Of a stretch of 64,000 nucleotides of DNA, positions 10,826 to 19,742 are shown in pieces. The notes beneath the pieces are model-generated. The model searched no databases, was not told where the DNA came from, and worked only from the letters and a program-made list of their open reading frames with translations. The position numbers were made by a program, and so were the translations under genes. Where the stretch lies: the NCBI GenBank assembly GCA_039545355.1, contig BCJJ01000015.1, forward strand, positions 186,001 to 250,000. The letters are read 5' to 3'. This DNA comes from Trichosporon coremiiforme (taxonomy: Eukaryota > Basidiomycota > Tremellomycetes > Trichosporonales > Trichosporonaceae). How positions within the stretch are numbered: the first letter of the stretch is position 1; each line of letters starts with the position of its first letter.

Positions 10826-11245
10826 ATGGCCCCCACTCCCTCCACCCAGAAGTCCACCAAGGTCTCCGCTCAGGAGGAACAGCCCAAGGGACACTTCGCG
10901 GCCAGTGAGTAGAGCTTGCGTTCGAGCGTCGCTTCTGAGCACCGAACGGGTCTCATGCGCACAGAGCACATACTGACAATGTCAGACAAGTACACCTACT
11001 GGCGCCGTAGCATCCTGCTCGGCATCATCCTTTCGGCCTACCTGGGCTACACCAAGGGTGGCGCGTACGGCTGGGTCCCGGCTCTGCTCACGTTCTACTC
11101 GACCGTGCACCTCTTCGAGTCGATCGCCAAGAAGCCCGAGGGCATCTTTACGCGCCTCTTTCTTGTCGTCACGAACCTCCAACGCATCATCGACTTCGAG
11201 GACTTCGTTCTCTCCCCGTTCCGCAGCCATGTCAAGGCTGCCTAA
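10826..11245 (+). CDS. Small two-helix membrane protein, hypothetical
   Basis: A 112-aa protein from two exons (10826-10904 and 10986-11245) with an 81-nt intron; the join preserves the frame (…GHFAANKYTYWRRS…). A hydrophilic Thr/Ser/Lys-rich start of about 28 residues is followed by an aromatic-basic KYTYWRR boundary, then two hydrophobic helices (SILLGIILSAYLGYTKGGA and YGWVPALLTFYSTVHLFES) and an amphipathic end. The ATG sits in a CAAAATGG context after a pyrimidine tract. I do not recognise the family. Size and layout would suit an ER or mitochondrial membrane subunit, but nothing in the sequence decides that. It is convergent with the RTA1-like gene. Confidence 0.75.
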
Positions 11246-11482
11246 ACAGGCGTATACCCCGAGCCTTAGACTGTACCACCATGTCTCCGCGTGCTGATAG
11301 GTAGTCGAGTTCTGCACCAGATTATACTGTTGTCCTGATTTCTAATTGATACACGTATAAGGAAGAAGGCGGCACGGAACGACCGGTCGAGCAGAAGGGA
11401 GAATATAAGTCTAATCTATGGAGGAAAAGTCGTTCGTCTACTACATTGACGCCTTCTGACGCCACTCACTCTAGCAGTCGGC

Positions 11483-12598
11483 CTACTTCCACTTGCCGTC
11501 GTTCGGGAGGAGGAAGCCGGGGTGCGTCACAGCTAGGCCCGCCATGCAGAGGACCATGATGAAGCCGTCGAGCCAGATGAAGTAAACCTCGTGCGTGATG
11601 ACGTACCCGCTCCAGCCCTGTGCGAGCTCGATGGAACGGTAGATACCACGGATGTAGATCATGAGGGTTGCCCAAGCAACGCCAGCGAGGAGGATCTGGG
11701 CCTTGCGGACGTCGCGCTTATCCCTCCGTCCTTCGGGCTCGGTGACGCTGCTCCCCTCGCTGGCGGGGAGAGCGTCTTCGGGGGTCTTGTTCTTCCGGCG
11801 TCGGAGGCACTTGCACGACAGGAAGTTGTGCACTTTGGCAGGGTACGGCTTGTGGAACATGACGCGGACGATGAAATCGACAGCGAGGATGACGAAGATG
11901 GTCGTCGTCGCGAGCTGGAACAGGATACCCGCCAGCATGATGTGGGTACTCTCCGTCGTGTCCTTGTAGTCCTGTGCTGCGACGGCCGCACCGCCGCCTC
12001 CAACGGCCTGCAGGATCAGCGAGATGATGTCGGCCGCAACGAAGATGATGATGTACGCGTTCGGCGGAATCAGTGAGTACTCGGACCCGAGGTAGCGGAT
12101 GCAGAACCCGAGCAGGGTGTAGTCCTATGGGTCAGCAATAGTCCTCTCGCAAAACTTTGACGACGGCATACTCACCCAGGCAGAGAAAAAGACAGGACCG
12201 ATGATGAGGCAGCACGTCTGCATGATGAACGGGTCCCAGAGGAGGATGTTCTTGTGGCTCCAGAGGCGGCCGGCCCAGCCGATGATCTCGAGGATGCCGC
12301 CGACGACCATCGTGCCGATCGCCGAAGCGTACTTGAACTTGATGGCCAAGACCAGGTGCACAATCGTGAGCAGCGAGAACACGACTGTGTACGCCACGGT
12401 GCTGCTGAGGGACGGAGTGTACCCGTACGGTGACTCTGACGTCTTGCCCTTGTGCGCGTCCTTCCAGGACTCGAGCGCGTCGGGCGTCATCGTCTCCGTC
12501 ACGCCGTTGAAGGTCACCGTCGTGAGTGTCGGCGCCTGCGCATAGACGCTCGCGGCGAACAGCAGTGCCGCGGCTGAGAGGCGAAGGAGTCTACCCAT
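11483..12598 (-). CDS. RTA1-family seven-helix membrane protein
   Basis: A 354-aa protein; exons on the minus strand are 12598-12176 and 12124-11483, with a 51-nt intron. An N-terminal hydrophobic segment resembling a signal precedes a lumenal start and seven membrane helices. Family hallmarks are GYTPSLSSTVAY at the entry to helix 1, EIIGWAGRLWSHKN, FIMQTCCLIIGPVFFSAW and the C-terminal RGIYRSIELAQGWSGYVITHEVYFIWLDG. RTA1-type proteins include Rsb1 (sphingoid-base resistance) and Rta1 (7-aminocholesterol resistance) and are linked to lipid movement or lipid-stress response in fungal membranes. The start is placed at 12598 because an upstream in-frame ATG at 12685 would put charged residues before the signal. 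The substrate is unknown. Confidence 0.9.
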
Positions 12599-12775
12599 GA
12601 CGTAGGGTCGTTCCTGAAGGAGAGATAGTAACGAGCGGAGTTGAAGTTGGGAGGCGTGAGCGCAGGGGCTGTCGATACCGAGCACCGAGCTGTCTAGCTA
12701 TGTCTCGGAGCTAGTGTCGGCGTCGCTACTGGTCGCCGATAGTTGTGGGCAGGTACAGAGTCTCTGAAAACTTTA

Positions 12776-12802
12776 CAGTGGTGTTTATAAGTAACCGGAC
12801 AC
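12776..12802 (+). repeat. Left terminal inverted repeat of the Tc1/mariner element
   Basis: A 27-base left end matching the right end (13909-13935, reverse complement) at 22 positions. It begins CAGTGGTG and finishes CCGGACAC, directly abutting a TA. Confidence 0.9.
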
Positions 12803-12906
12803 TCACATGACCTTGTCGCGCGATGCCACATAACTTTTGCCGTACTGCACCGGTGCCTCTTAAACTTTGCATGCAAGATCAGTCGCGTCTTCTCCATTGA
12901 CCTAGC

Positions 12907-13789
12907 ATGATGCGGATGCCCAAATCGCCCTCAAAACGCGGTGCAATCGTCAACTATGCCCAACTTCATGGCATCAGGGCTGCACATCGCCACTTCAAAG
13001 TACCTAGAAGTTCAATCAGCGATCTTGTAGCCAAATACGAAAGGACTGGCTCCACACGCGATCTACCTCGATCAGGCAGACCCAGAACNNNNNNNNNNNN
13101 NNNNNNNNNNNNNNNNNNNNNNNNNNNNNNNNNNNNNNNNNNNNNNNNNNNNNNNNNNNNNNNNNNNNNNNNNNNNNNNNNNNNNNNNNNNNNNNNNNNN
13201 NNNNNNNNNNNNNNNNNNNNNNNNNNNNNNNNNNNNNNNNNNNNNNNNNNNNNNNNNNNNNNNNNNNNNNNNNNNNNNNNNNNNNNNNNNNNNNNNNNNN
13301 NNNNNNNNNNNNNNNNNNNNNNNNNNNNNNNNNNNNNNNNNNNNNNNNNNNNNNNNNNNNNNNNNNNNNNNNNNNNNNNNNNNNNNNNNNNNNNNNNNNN
13401 NNNNNNNNNNNNNNNNNNNNNNNNNNNNNNNNNNNNNNNNNNNNNNNNNNNNNNNNNNNNNNNNNNNNNNNNNNNNNNNNNNNNNNNNNNNNNNNNNNNN
13501 NNNNNNNNNNNNNNNNNNNNNNNNNNNNNNNNNNNNNNNNNNNNNNNNNNNNNNNNNNNNNNNNNNNNNNNNNNNNNNNNNNNNNNNNNNNNNNNNNNNN
13601 NNNNNNNNNNNNNNNNNNNNNNNNNNNNNNNNNNNNNNACCTCAAAAGGATAGCATCCCAAGGATGATCAAGCGCGCTCAGATGCTCTGGAGAGAGATAC
13701 CACAGAAGGAGATCAATAACTGCATCCTGACGATGTTTGACAGAATTCCACTTGTCATAGAACACGCTGGAGACAACACATTCAAGTAG
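12907..13789 (+). pseudogene. Tc1/mariner transposase, interrupted by assembly gap
   Basis: The first 60 residues, from the ATG at 12907, form a helix-turn-helix DNA-binding start (KRGAIVNYAQLHGIRAAHRH, then RSSISDLVAKYERTGSTRD, ending in the SGRPR linker common in Tc1-type proteins). After the gap, reading from 13640, the C-terminal block is visible: KRAQMLWREIPQKEINNCI then LTMFDRIPLVIEHAGDNTFK and a TAG stop at 13787-13789. The catalytic DDE/D region falls in the unknown bases. The two halves are in different frames for the nominal gap length of 550, so either the gap size is an estimate or the gene is broken. About 110 residues are visible out of the roughly 340 usual for the family. Confidence 0.85.
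13089..13638. other. Assembly gap (550 N)
   Basis: A run of 550 unknown bases inside the transposase gene. Assemblies often break within repeated elements, so further copies of this transposon in the genome are likely. That last point is inference. Confidence 0.98.
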
Positions 13790-13908
13790 CTATGCATTCG
13801 AAAGTTATACATGCCAATAGCCCTGTGTCTCAGCTTTCTTCCGATATGCTGCATGCAACAATAGCAACCGTGGTTGATGTGTCACGACGAGTCGCGCACG
13901 GAGGGGGG

Positions 13909-13935
13909 GTGTCCGGAAACTAAAAACCACCACTG
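13909..13935 (-). repeat. Right terminal inverted repeat of the Tc1/mariner element
   Basis: A 27-base right end whose reverse complement matches the left end at 22 of 27 positions. It is followed directly by TA. Confidence 0.9.
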
Positions 13936-13937
13936 TA

Positions 13938-15682
13938 ACTTCGATTAAGCCTGCTGGTGCCGTTACTGTTATCGGCGGGGAGGTGCTGTTTCGTTGTCGA
14001 GTGGCCGTCCTGGTGGTTTATAACTGTCTAGCGGACCAACTATTGATGTCTTGGCGTCTTGATGAGTGTGAGAGTGAGCGTTGTTGCCGTGACAACATTT
14101 TCTGACTCGCAACTTGCCCGACCTACCTGCAGAGGCTGGGCTGGCCGAGGGGCATGGAGGCACGCACGCTCAACGCTCTCCGCTGCTGTACAGGAACTGT
14201 GGAGCACCTCCGGCTCCGGCGGCCCTGCGCACCCCTATGCAGAAGCCGAGACCGGCCGCGTTACGGATCTGATTCGCCTTTCGGGGTATTGGGCTGCATG
14301 ACGGCTAGGACGGCCAAGTTTTGCAGGAATGCTCACATCAGCAAGAAATTTTGGACGACACTGGGCAGAGGAGAGGGCGGACTCAGGACGGCGATGACGT
14401 CTGCCCAACCCTTTTGGCGAGTCTTTGGCGTCTTTGGCCCTGGCTCACCGCTCATGACCTATCACTGCATCCAGCAACTACGGCGCGGATATGCGACACT
14501 CGCTCCTGTGCGGCAAGTATTGTTTGGTTCGCCGCGCCGATCCCTGTCGTAATCCACATGTTACTTCTTGATGTCCAGCAACCTTTCGACATTGGCCAGT
14601 GAACGACGGTTGCCAAGGTTTCGACTGAAAGCCACTGCGCTGAAGCATCTGGGCCTGTGCAATCGACGGTGAAAGCGGCGAACGCTCACCGTGTGAGCGT
14701 CGCGGATCCGGAGACCGTCGGCTAGCGTCAGAAGAGAGCACTGGATTTCGAGGTCGCAGCGACCGAACTGCCATCCGAGTGACCGACATGTCAGCGTCAG
14801 AGTGCCCGCTCACATTTGCCCCTGCAATCCCCACAGATCTAACCCACAGCACAGAAGGTACAAAAGGCACCTCGCGACGCGCGTTGCGCTGTTCTGCCGA
14901 TCGCAGTCGCGACACATCGCATTCTTGACTCGAACGAGGCACCACGCGTCTGGGCGGAAATCTTGGCGCAGCATCATTCCACGAAGAATTCAGTGAGAGT
15001 GAACTTCAGCTCTCACATGAGTCATCGTCGTCGCCGGAGGCGGTGCCAGAGATAGAAGATGCCGACAAGCCGAGGATCTTAGCCATGCTACGCGTGCAGT
15101 TGTAGGGCGCGGTTCTGTATCGCTTGCCATGGAATGCAAGCGGCTAACAAGCTGACGTTAGGGACTTCATCTGTTCCCACAGTGAGGACAGGTAGCAGCC
15201 GTAAGAAGTGTTCGTGTCCGCGCCGAGTCTTGACTTTCTGCCCAACTCCGTCCGCTCTCTGAGCTCTCCCATGTGGTCCTGTAGCCGGACCATCGGTCCG
15301 ATCACACTTTCATCGGCCAACGGAGGTGAACTGCAATTCCCTCGCCAAGCCCCAGACAGATTTGGCCGACCTTTGATGAAAGATCGGGTGTTAACAACGC
15401 TGACAAGGGACGCCGCGCTGCATCCTGGCTCATAGTGCAGAACTCGAAGCCCAAAAACAACTCAAGAATAGCTCGTGACCACGCAGAAATCGTTATATTG
15501 AAGGGGAACTATGGTGAGGTCAGCCTGGTGCCCACCCCGGCTACTTCTCGGTCTTCTCCGCGACGTCCTCTCGGATGTGGGCGGATGATAACCTTGATCG
15601 CGACACCATCGCTGGTTTATGAGCAACGATGGGCTGCATCCCCGTTCGCAAGTTGCACTGACACGACAGCCAACGCAACAAG
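13938..15682. other. Gene-poor spacer between transposon and acyl-CoA synthetase
   Basis: About 1.75 kb without a gene I can support. Frames up to 155 codons occur on both strands, but none shows a family motif or paired short-intron signals. The last few hundred bases presumably hold the promoter of the synthetase gene. It may contain decayed mobile sequence, given the adjacent transposon, but I see no further terminal repeats. Confidence 0.5.
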
Positions 15683-17752
15683 ATGAACACGACGAGCACC
15701 AAGTGGGTGCCATCCATGACCAATGACGAGTGTAGGTGGTTGTCCCCGTTCAACGCTGACCTCAGGCGATGCACTCCTCTGCGGCCCCGACGGGATGTTC
15801 CCAGTGGAGGAGATGGTCCTCGCCGGCCGGCGACAGAAGGTGTACAAGAACGTGAGTTTGCACCCTCTCGCTGCTGACATCCAGCTACCGAAGACGTTCC
15901 GCCACCTCCTGCAAGACGGCACGCGCAAGTTCGCCGACCGGGTCGTCGTCTCGTCGCCGATTCCCCTGCCGGCCGACTTCTACGCACGCGAGGAGCTTAC
16001 CTTCCAGCAAGTCTATGACCGGGCCTTGGCACTGGCGGGTATTCTGCGCGAGCGCGGCGTCAAGGTCGGGGACAAGGTCGCCCTGGGCGGGAACAACAGC
16101 GCGGACTGGGTCATCGCCTTCGTCGCGCTGCAGCTGCTCGGCGTCAACGGCGTGCTCCTGAACGCGACGCTGACCCCGGAGGCGCAGGTGCACTGCCTTG
16201 CGCTGACGGAGCCCAAGTTCGTGCTCGTCGAGGAGGCGATGGCGGGCGAGATTGGCCCGCTCGCTGCGGAGCTAAAGGGGAAAGGCGTCGGGCCTCTCTG
16301 GTGCTGGAGCAGCGTCAAACACCTCCCCGCTAAGGCACAGGAGGGCGTGCAGGAGATCTCCTCATTGAAGCCCGCCTCCGCGCAGACTGTGCGCGACATT
16401 GATGCCGGCGTGGGTCTCGAGGGACTCGAGGCCGACTCGGACGCCTTCATCGCCTTCACCTCCGGCACGACGAGCATGCCCAAGGGCGTGCTCCTCTCCC
16501 ACCGCGCGGCGCTGCACATGCTTCAGACGTCACCCTTGATCATGGCGCGCGCTCTGCTGCGGAACGGACACACGCTGGCCGAGGTGACGGAGCTGATGAA
16601 CACGCCGCCGCCGCAGCAGCCGTGCCATCTGATGGCCACGCCTCTGTTCCATGTCACAGCGTTGTGCGGCGGCTTCATCGCGCAGTACGCGTCGGGCATC
16701 AAGGCTGTCTTCATGCGCCGCTGGAGCGTGCCGGACGCCGTGCGCTTGATTGTCGCGAACAAGATCCAGTTCCTCGGCGGCGTGCCTGCCGTCGTGCAGA
16801 GCGTGCTCCAGTCCCCCGACCTGCCGAAGGATTGGGTCTTCAACCGCTTCTCGTATGGCGGCGCGCCACCGCCGACGCGTCTTGCCGGTGACCTCGTCAA
16901 GCGCTGGCCAGGAGCTATGCCGTGAGTTGTTCACCCCACCCCGAGGTATGCTGACGACCAGGACACACTCGTGGGGCATGACGGAGCTCAGCGCGATGCA
17001 CGTCGGATTCTGCGGTCCGGACTACGTCAACAAACCAGAGGCAGTCGGACCGTCCATGCCGATTAACGAGGTCCGCATCGTCGACCCGGAAACCAGGGCT
17101 GTACTCCCCACCCGCGGCTTCGGCATCATCGAGGCCCGGGGATCCAACATGCTGAAGGGGTACTACAACAACCCCAAGGCGAACATCGAGGCTATCAACG
17201 AGGACGGCTGGCTCGACACGGGCGACATGGGCTTCATCGACGAGGACGGCGACCTCTGGATCCGCGATAGGGGTAAGTCTTGGTTATGCTTGATCTGCTG
17301 ACGTTCAGCGAAGGACATGATCATCCGCGGCGGCGAGAACATTGCCAGCGCCGAGGTCGAGTACGTCGTGAGCCAGGACGAGCGCATGGCATGCGTCGCG
17401 GCTGTCGCCGTGCCCGACGACGTGCTTGGAGAACTGGTCGGAATCGCTGTCGAGCTCGCGCCGGGCAAGGTAGTCAGCCCCCAGGAGATCATCGACTTTG
17501 CTGATGCTCGGTGAGTCATGCGTCCACTGCAATGAAGGCCACTGCTGACAGTCTTCAGACTGCGATACCCCGCCCGCCCCGTTATCTGTGTCGTGTTCGA
17601 CGAGCTGCGTGAGTACTTTCGTAAGGACAGGTCTGACCCCAGCGCGTGGCGCGACGAACAAAGTTCTCAAGAACGAAGTCAAGAAGGTCGTCCTCGACGC
17701 GTGGGAGAAGCAGGGTCGCATGAAGGGCGTCAAGGCGAAGGCGAGGCTGTAG
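15683..17752 (+). CDS. Acyl-CoA synthetase (AMP-forming), peroxisomal type
   Basis: An adenylate-forming enzyme of 614 aa that would activate a fatty or other carboxylic acid to its CoA thioester. Exons are 15683-15731, 15766-15851, 15885-16921, 16962-17272, 17309-17510, 17559-17608 and 17643-17752; introns are 34, 33, 40, 36, 48 and 34 nt. Motifs in order: FTSGTTSMPKG (phosphate-binding loop), FHVTALCGG, YGGAPPP, HSWGMTE, GWLDTGD, IRDRAKDMIIRGGENI and LPRGATNKVLK with the catalytic lysine. The reading across each intron restores these motifs. The C-terminus is AKARL; Ala-Arg-Leu fits the PTS1 peroxisomal-targeting pattern, so the enzyme probably feeds peroxisomal beta-oxidation. The start is placed at 15683 (ACAAGATGA context). 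The exact substrate length cannot be told. Confidence 0.92.
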
Positions 17753-18148
17753 TGGCGTATCAGAGGATCAAGCAGGAAGATGAGAAGTGCATACGCGTGA
17801 CTGTACCGAGTTCAGCATACTCATGACAGCAGCATGAAAGGAGCATGGCAAGCGCAACAGCCCGACGGGGGCTAGCTTACTAGCAGACTTCAAGAGAGCA
17901 CTTCAACCTGATGTCGTGACGAGCTCTCGACTTACTGTATCCTTAGCTTTCCCTGCCCAGCCACCGGGGTCCGGGTCAGCTTGTGATTGGACATCGTCCA
18001 GCTTGCATCCAAGCACCCTCTTGAGCTGTCTGAGTACTTCTCCTCGCTACTAAGGGAACCCCAGCAACCATTCTCTTAGGTGGGACCGAGAGGAAAGAAA
18101 AGCAGGCGCGCCCGCCCGCTCCCGTCCCGTCCTTTCGACGAGGACATT
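17753..18148. other. Intergenic spacer upstream of tRNA
   Basis: 396 bp between the synthetase stop codon and the tRNA gene. No open frame with coding character and no repeat seen. Confidence 0.55.
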
Positions 18149-18232
18149 TGCCCTATGGCTCAGTTGGCTAGCGCGTGGAGCTGTTACTCTTAACATACTC
18201 CGAGGTCCACGGTTCGAGCCCGTGTGGGGCAG
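18149..18232 (+). tRNA. tRNA-Asn (anticodon GTT) with 10-nt intron
   Basis: A full cloverleaf can be drawn: a 7-bp acceptor stem (TGCCCTA with TGGGGCA, one G·T pair), D arm GCTC/GCGC with one mismatch, a 5-bp anticodon stem (TGGAG/CTCCG), variable loop AGGTC and a perfect T stem CACGG/CCGTG with loop TTCGAGC. The anticodon loop CTGTTA…A carries GTT at 18183-18185 and is interrupted after the base 3' of the anticodon by CTCTTAACAT (18187-18196). The intron's AAC can pair with the GTT anticodon, as is usual for eukaryotic pre-tRNAs. A-box (TGGCTCAGTTGG) and B-box (GGTTCGAGCCC) internal promoters are present, and a TTTT terminator follows. The first pair U1-A72 is unusual for tRNA-Asn. Confidence 0.88.
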
Positions 18233-18234
18233 TC

Positions 18235-18238
18235 TTTT
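18235..18238 (+). terminator. RNA polymerase III T-run terminator
   Basis: Four T residues begin two bases after the tRNA end, the expected Pol III stop signal. Confidence 0.7.
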
Positions 18239-18632
18239 GCATCTCCGAGGCACCAGAGGTCTATTTTGTTGATGTGGAAGGTGGATGGAGCTGAGGGCTG
18301 GGGTTGGAGCGGTGGAAGAGTGTGGTGTGGACGAAGAACATTGATCTGCCACACATGTCCTCCACCCGCGACTCTGGAGTGGACGGAAGATCAGTAGCCA
18401 TGCTGTCAGTTCATGATCCTGGAAATAGCATACTGACCGAGCTACATGATATGGTTTGAGCTGTCACGGGTTAGGAGGAAAGCGAAACTTGCACGTGCTG
18501 AACCTTGGCGGACTCCCCAGTTATCACCCGAGGTCGTCGAGGTCGTCCAGCTCGTCCAGTAACATCCGCCTATCTACTGGCACAAGTCTCCGAGGTGCTG
18601 CACTTCAGTCGAATGACGTTATTCTCTCAGCA
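18239..18632. other. Intergenic spacer downstream of tRNA
   Basis: No gene supported. A plus-strand frame from 18456 runs into the next entry, but its first 59 codons are serine/arginine-rich and look like promoter or leader sequence rather than coding. Confidence 0.45.
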
Positions 18633-19729
18633 ATGCAGCCAGCGTCTCTGCAACCAAGTCTCTCACCGTTCGCGTCCTTGACCTCCGGCGCCTCTTTCTC
18701 AGCCCCAGCAATCTTACCCCAGTTCCCTCGAACGACGTACCCCGAGGACCTCGACAAGGGCGACTTCACCTTCGCCTTTCCCCTGTTTATCATGGATGAC
18801 GAAGTCCCCTGGCCACCGCGATCGCGACGCGTCTCTGGCGTGGTAGTGCCAGTTCTTTGAGCTCTTCGTCCTCCGACTTTCCGGGCTCTCACGACTCTTC
18901 CGGTTCGGCGGCCTCGACATCAGCCCTTGACAAAATGCTGTTCCTCTACGCCTCCGTGCCCGTGTCTTGGAGATGTAAGGGAGGAGGCGACTTCAGAGCT
19001 GATAACGGGAACAACAAAGCTAGGGCGGCCGTTGACCCCGAGGCATACATCCTGGACGAGTTACAAGATTACGACGAGTGGCGCGACATGACGGGCGGCT
19101 ACATCTCGACGGCCTACGACACCGTTGGCCCCCCTCCGCCCCTCACCTCACCCATGACCTGGCTGATGACAGACTCTCCACTTCCTCCCTCCCGAGCAGA
19201 AAGCCCGGGCCCCCTCTCGCCGCGCCGCGACGCGGTTCCTCCGCATAGCGCTGAAGACGCAATGGGACATCGCCCTCGACACAGCCACGATCCCCGGCCC
19301 ACACTGGGACTGGGAACGCGATGCTCTAGACTCCGAAATCACCGCTGTTACAGGTCCATCCCATTTCGAGAGTCACCCCGACATAGTCAAGGAGATAGTG
19401 GGCGAGAGATGACACGCGAAGGGCGAGCCTGCATCCCCACCGCCTCGTGAGAGAAGAGAGAGGATGACAACGAAGTGGATGGTTATCGGCTCTGTCAGGA
19501 TGTGTACTACGAAGACGACAGTCGGTCGCCCTCTCCCCACGGCGGGCGGCCTTTCCGACTCCGGTATGATTGGAGTGACGAGGAGGACGAATTATCGGGT
19601 TGGAGGAGAGTTAGTCGGAGTAAGCTCGCAGAGCCGGGGATTGAGGGTATGCACCAGAGGATAGCTGCGGTCCGCTGTGGTCAGAGATGCATTTCGTTAC
19701 GCCCTAGAGTTCTATGTTGCTATACTTGA
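18633..19729 (+). CDS. Hypothetical protein, exon structure unresolved
   Basis: Three stretches on the plus strand have coding character but lie in different frames. The first, from the ATG at 18633, includes YPEDLDKGDFTFAFPLFIMD. The second contains VDPEAYILDELQDYDEWRDM. After a likely 50-nt intron (19121-19170, GT…CTGATGACAG) it continues TLHFLPPEQKARAPSRRAAT, FLRIALKTQWDIALDTATIP and GPHWDWERDALDSEITAVTG to a TGA at 19410. The third, 19451-19729, reads VDGYRLCQDVYYEDD and LRYDWSDEEDELSGWRRV. I could not find splice sites that join all three in frame. It may be one gene with atypical introns, two small genes, or a broken copy. No domain is recognised; the protein is acidic and rich in Asp, Trp and Tyr. 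The end coordinate is approximate. Confidence 0.4.
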
Positions 19730-19742
19730 CAGGCTCGCTCAT

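Larger units (their letters stand above)
12774..13937 (+). mobile_element. Tc1/mariner-family DNA transposon with TIRs and TA target duplication
   Basis: The element spans 12776-13935 and is flanked by TA dinucleotides (12774-12775 and 13936-13937), the target duplication of this superfamily. The left end begins CAGTGGTGTTTATAAGTAAC; the reverse complement of the right end begins CAGTGGTGGTTTTTAGTTTC. Over the first 27 bases the two agree at 22. Both continue into CCGGACAC. Inside lies one transposase frame, interrupted by a run of 550 unknown bases. It sits between the RTA1-like gene and a gene-poor stretch. Coding integrity and mobility cannot be judged because of the gap. Confidence 0.92.

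Noticed and set aside
18149..18232. Reading the tRNA as Lys (CTT) from the CTCTTAA run
   Set aside because: That choice breaks the anticodon stem; the GTT loop with a 10-nt intron keeps a 5-bp stem and lets the intron pair with the anticodon.
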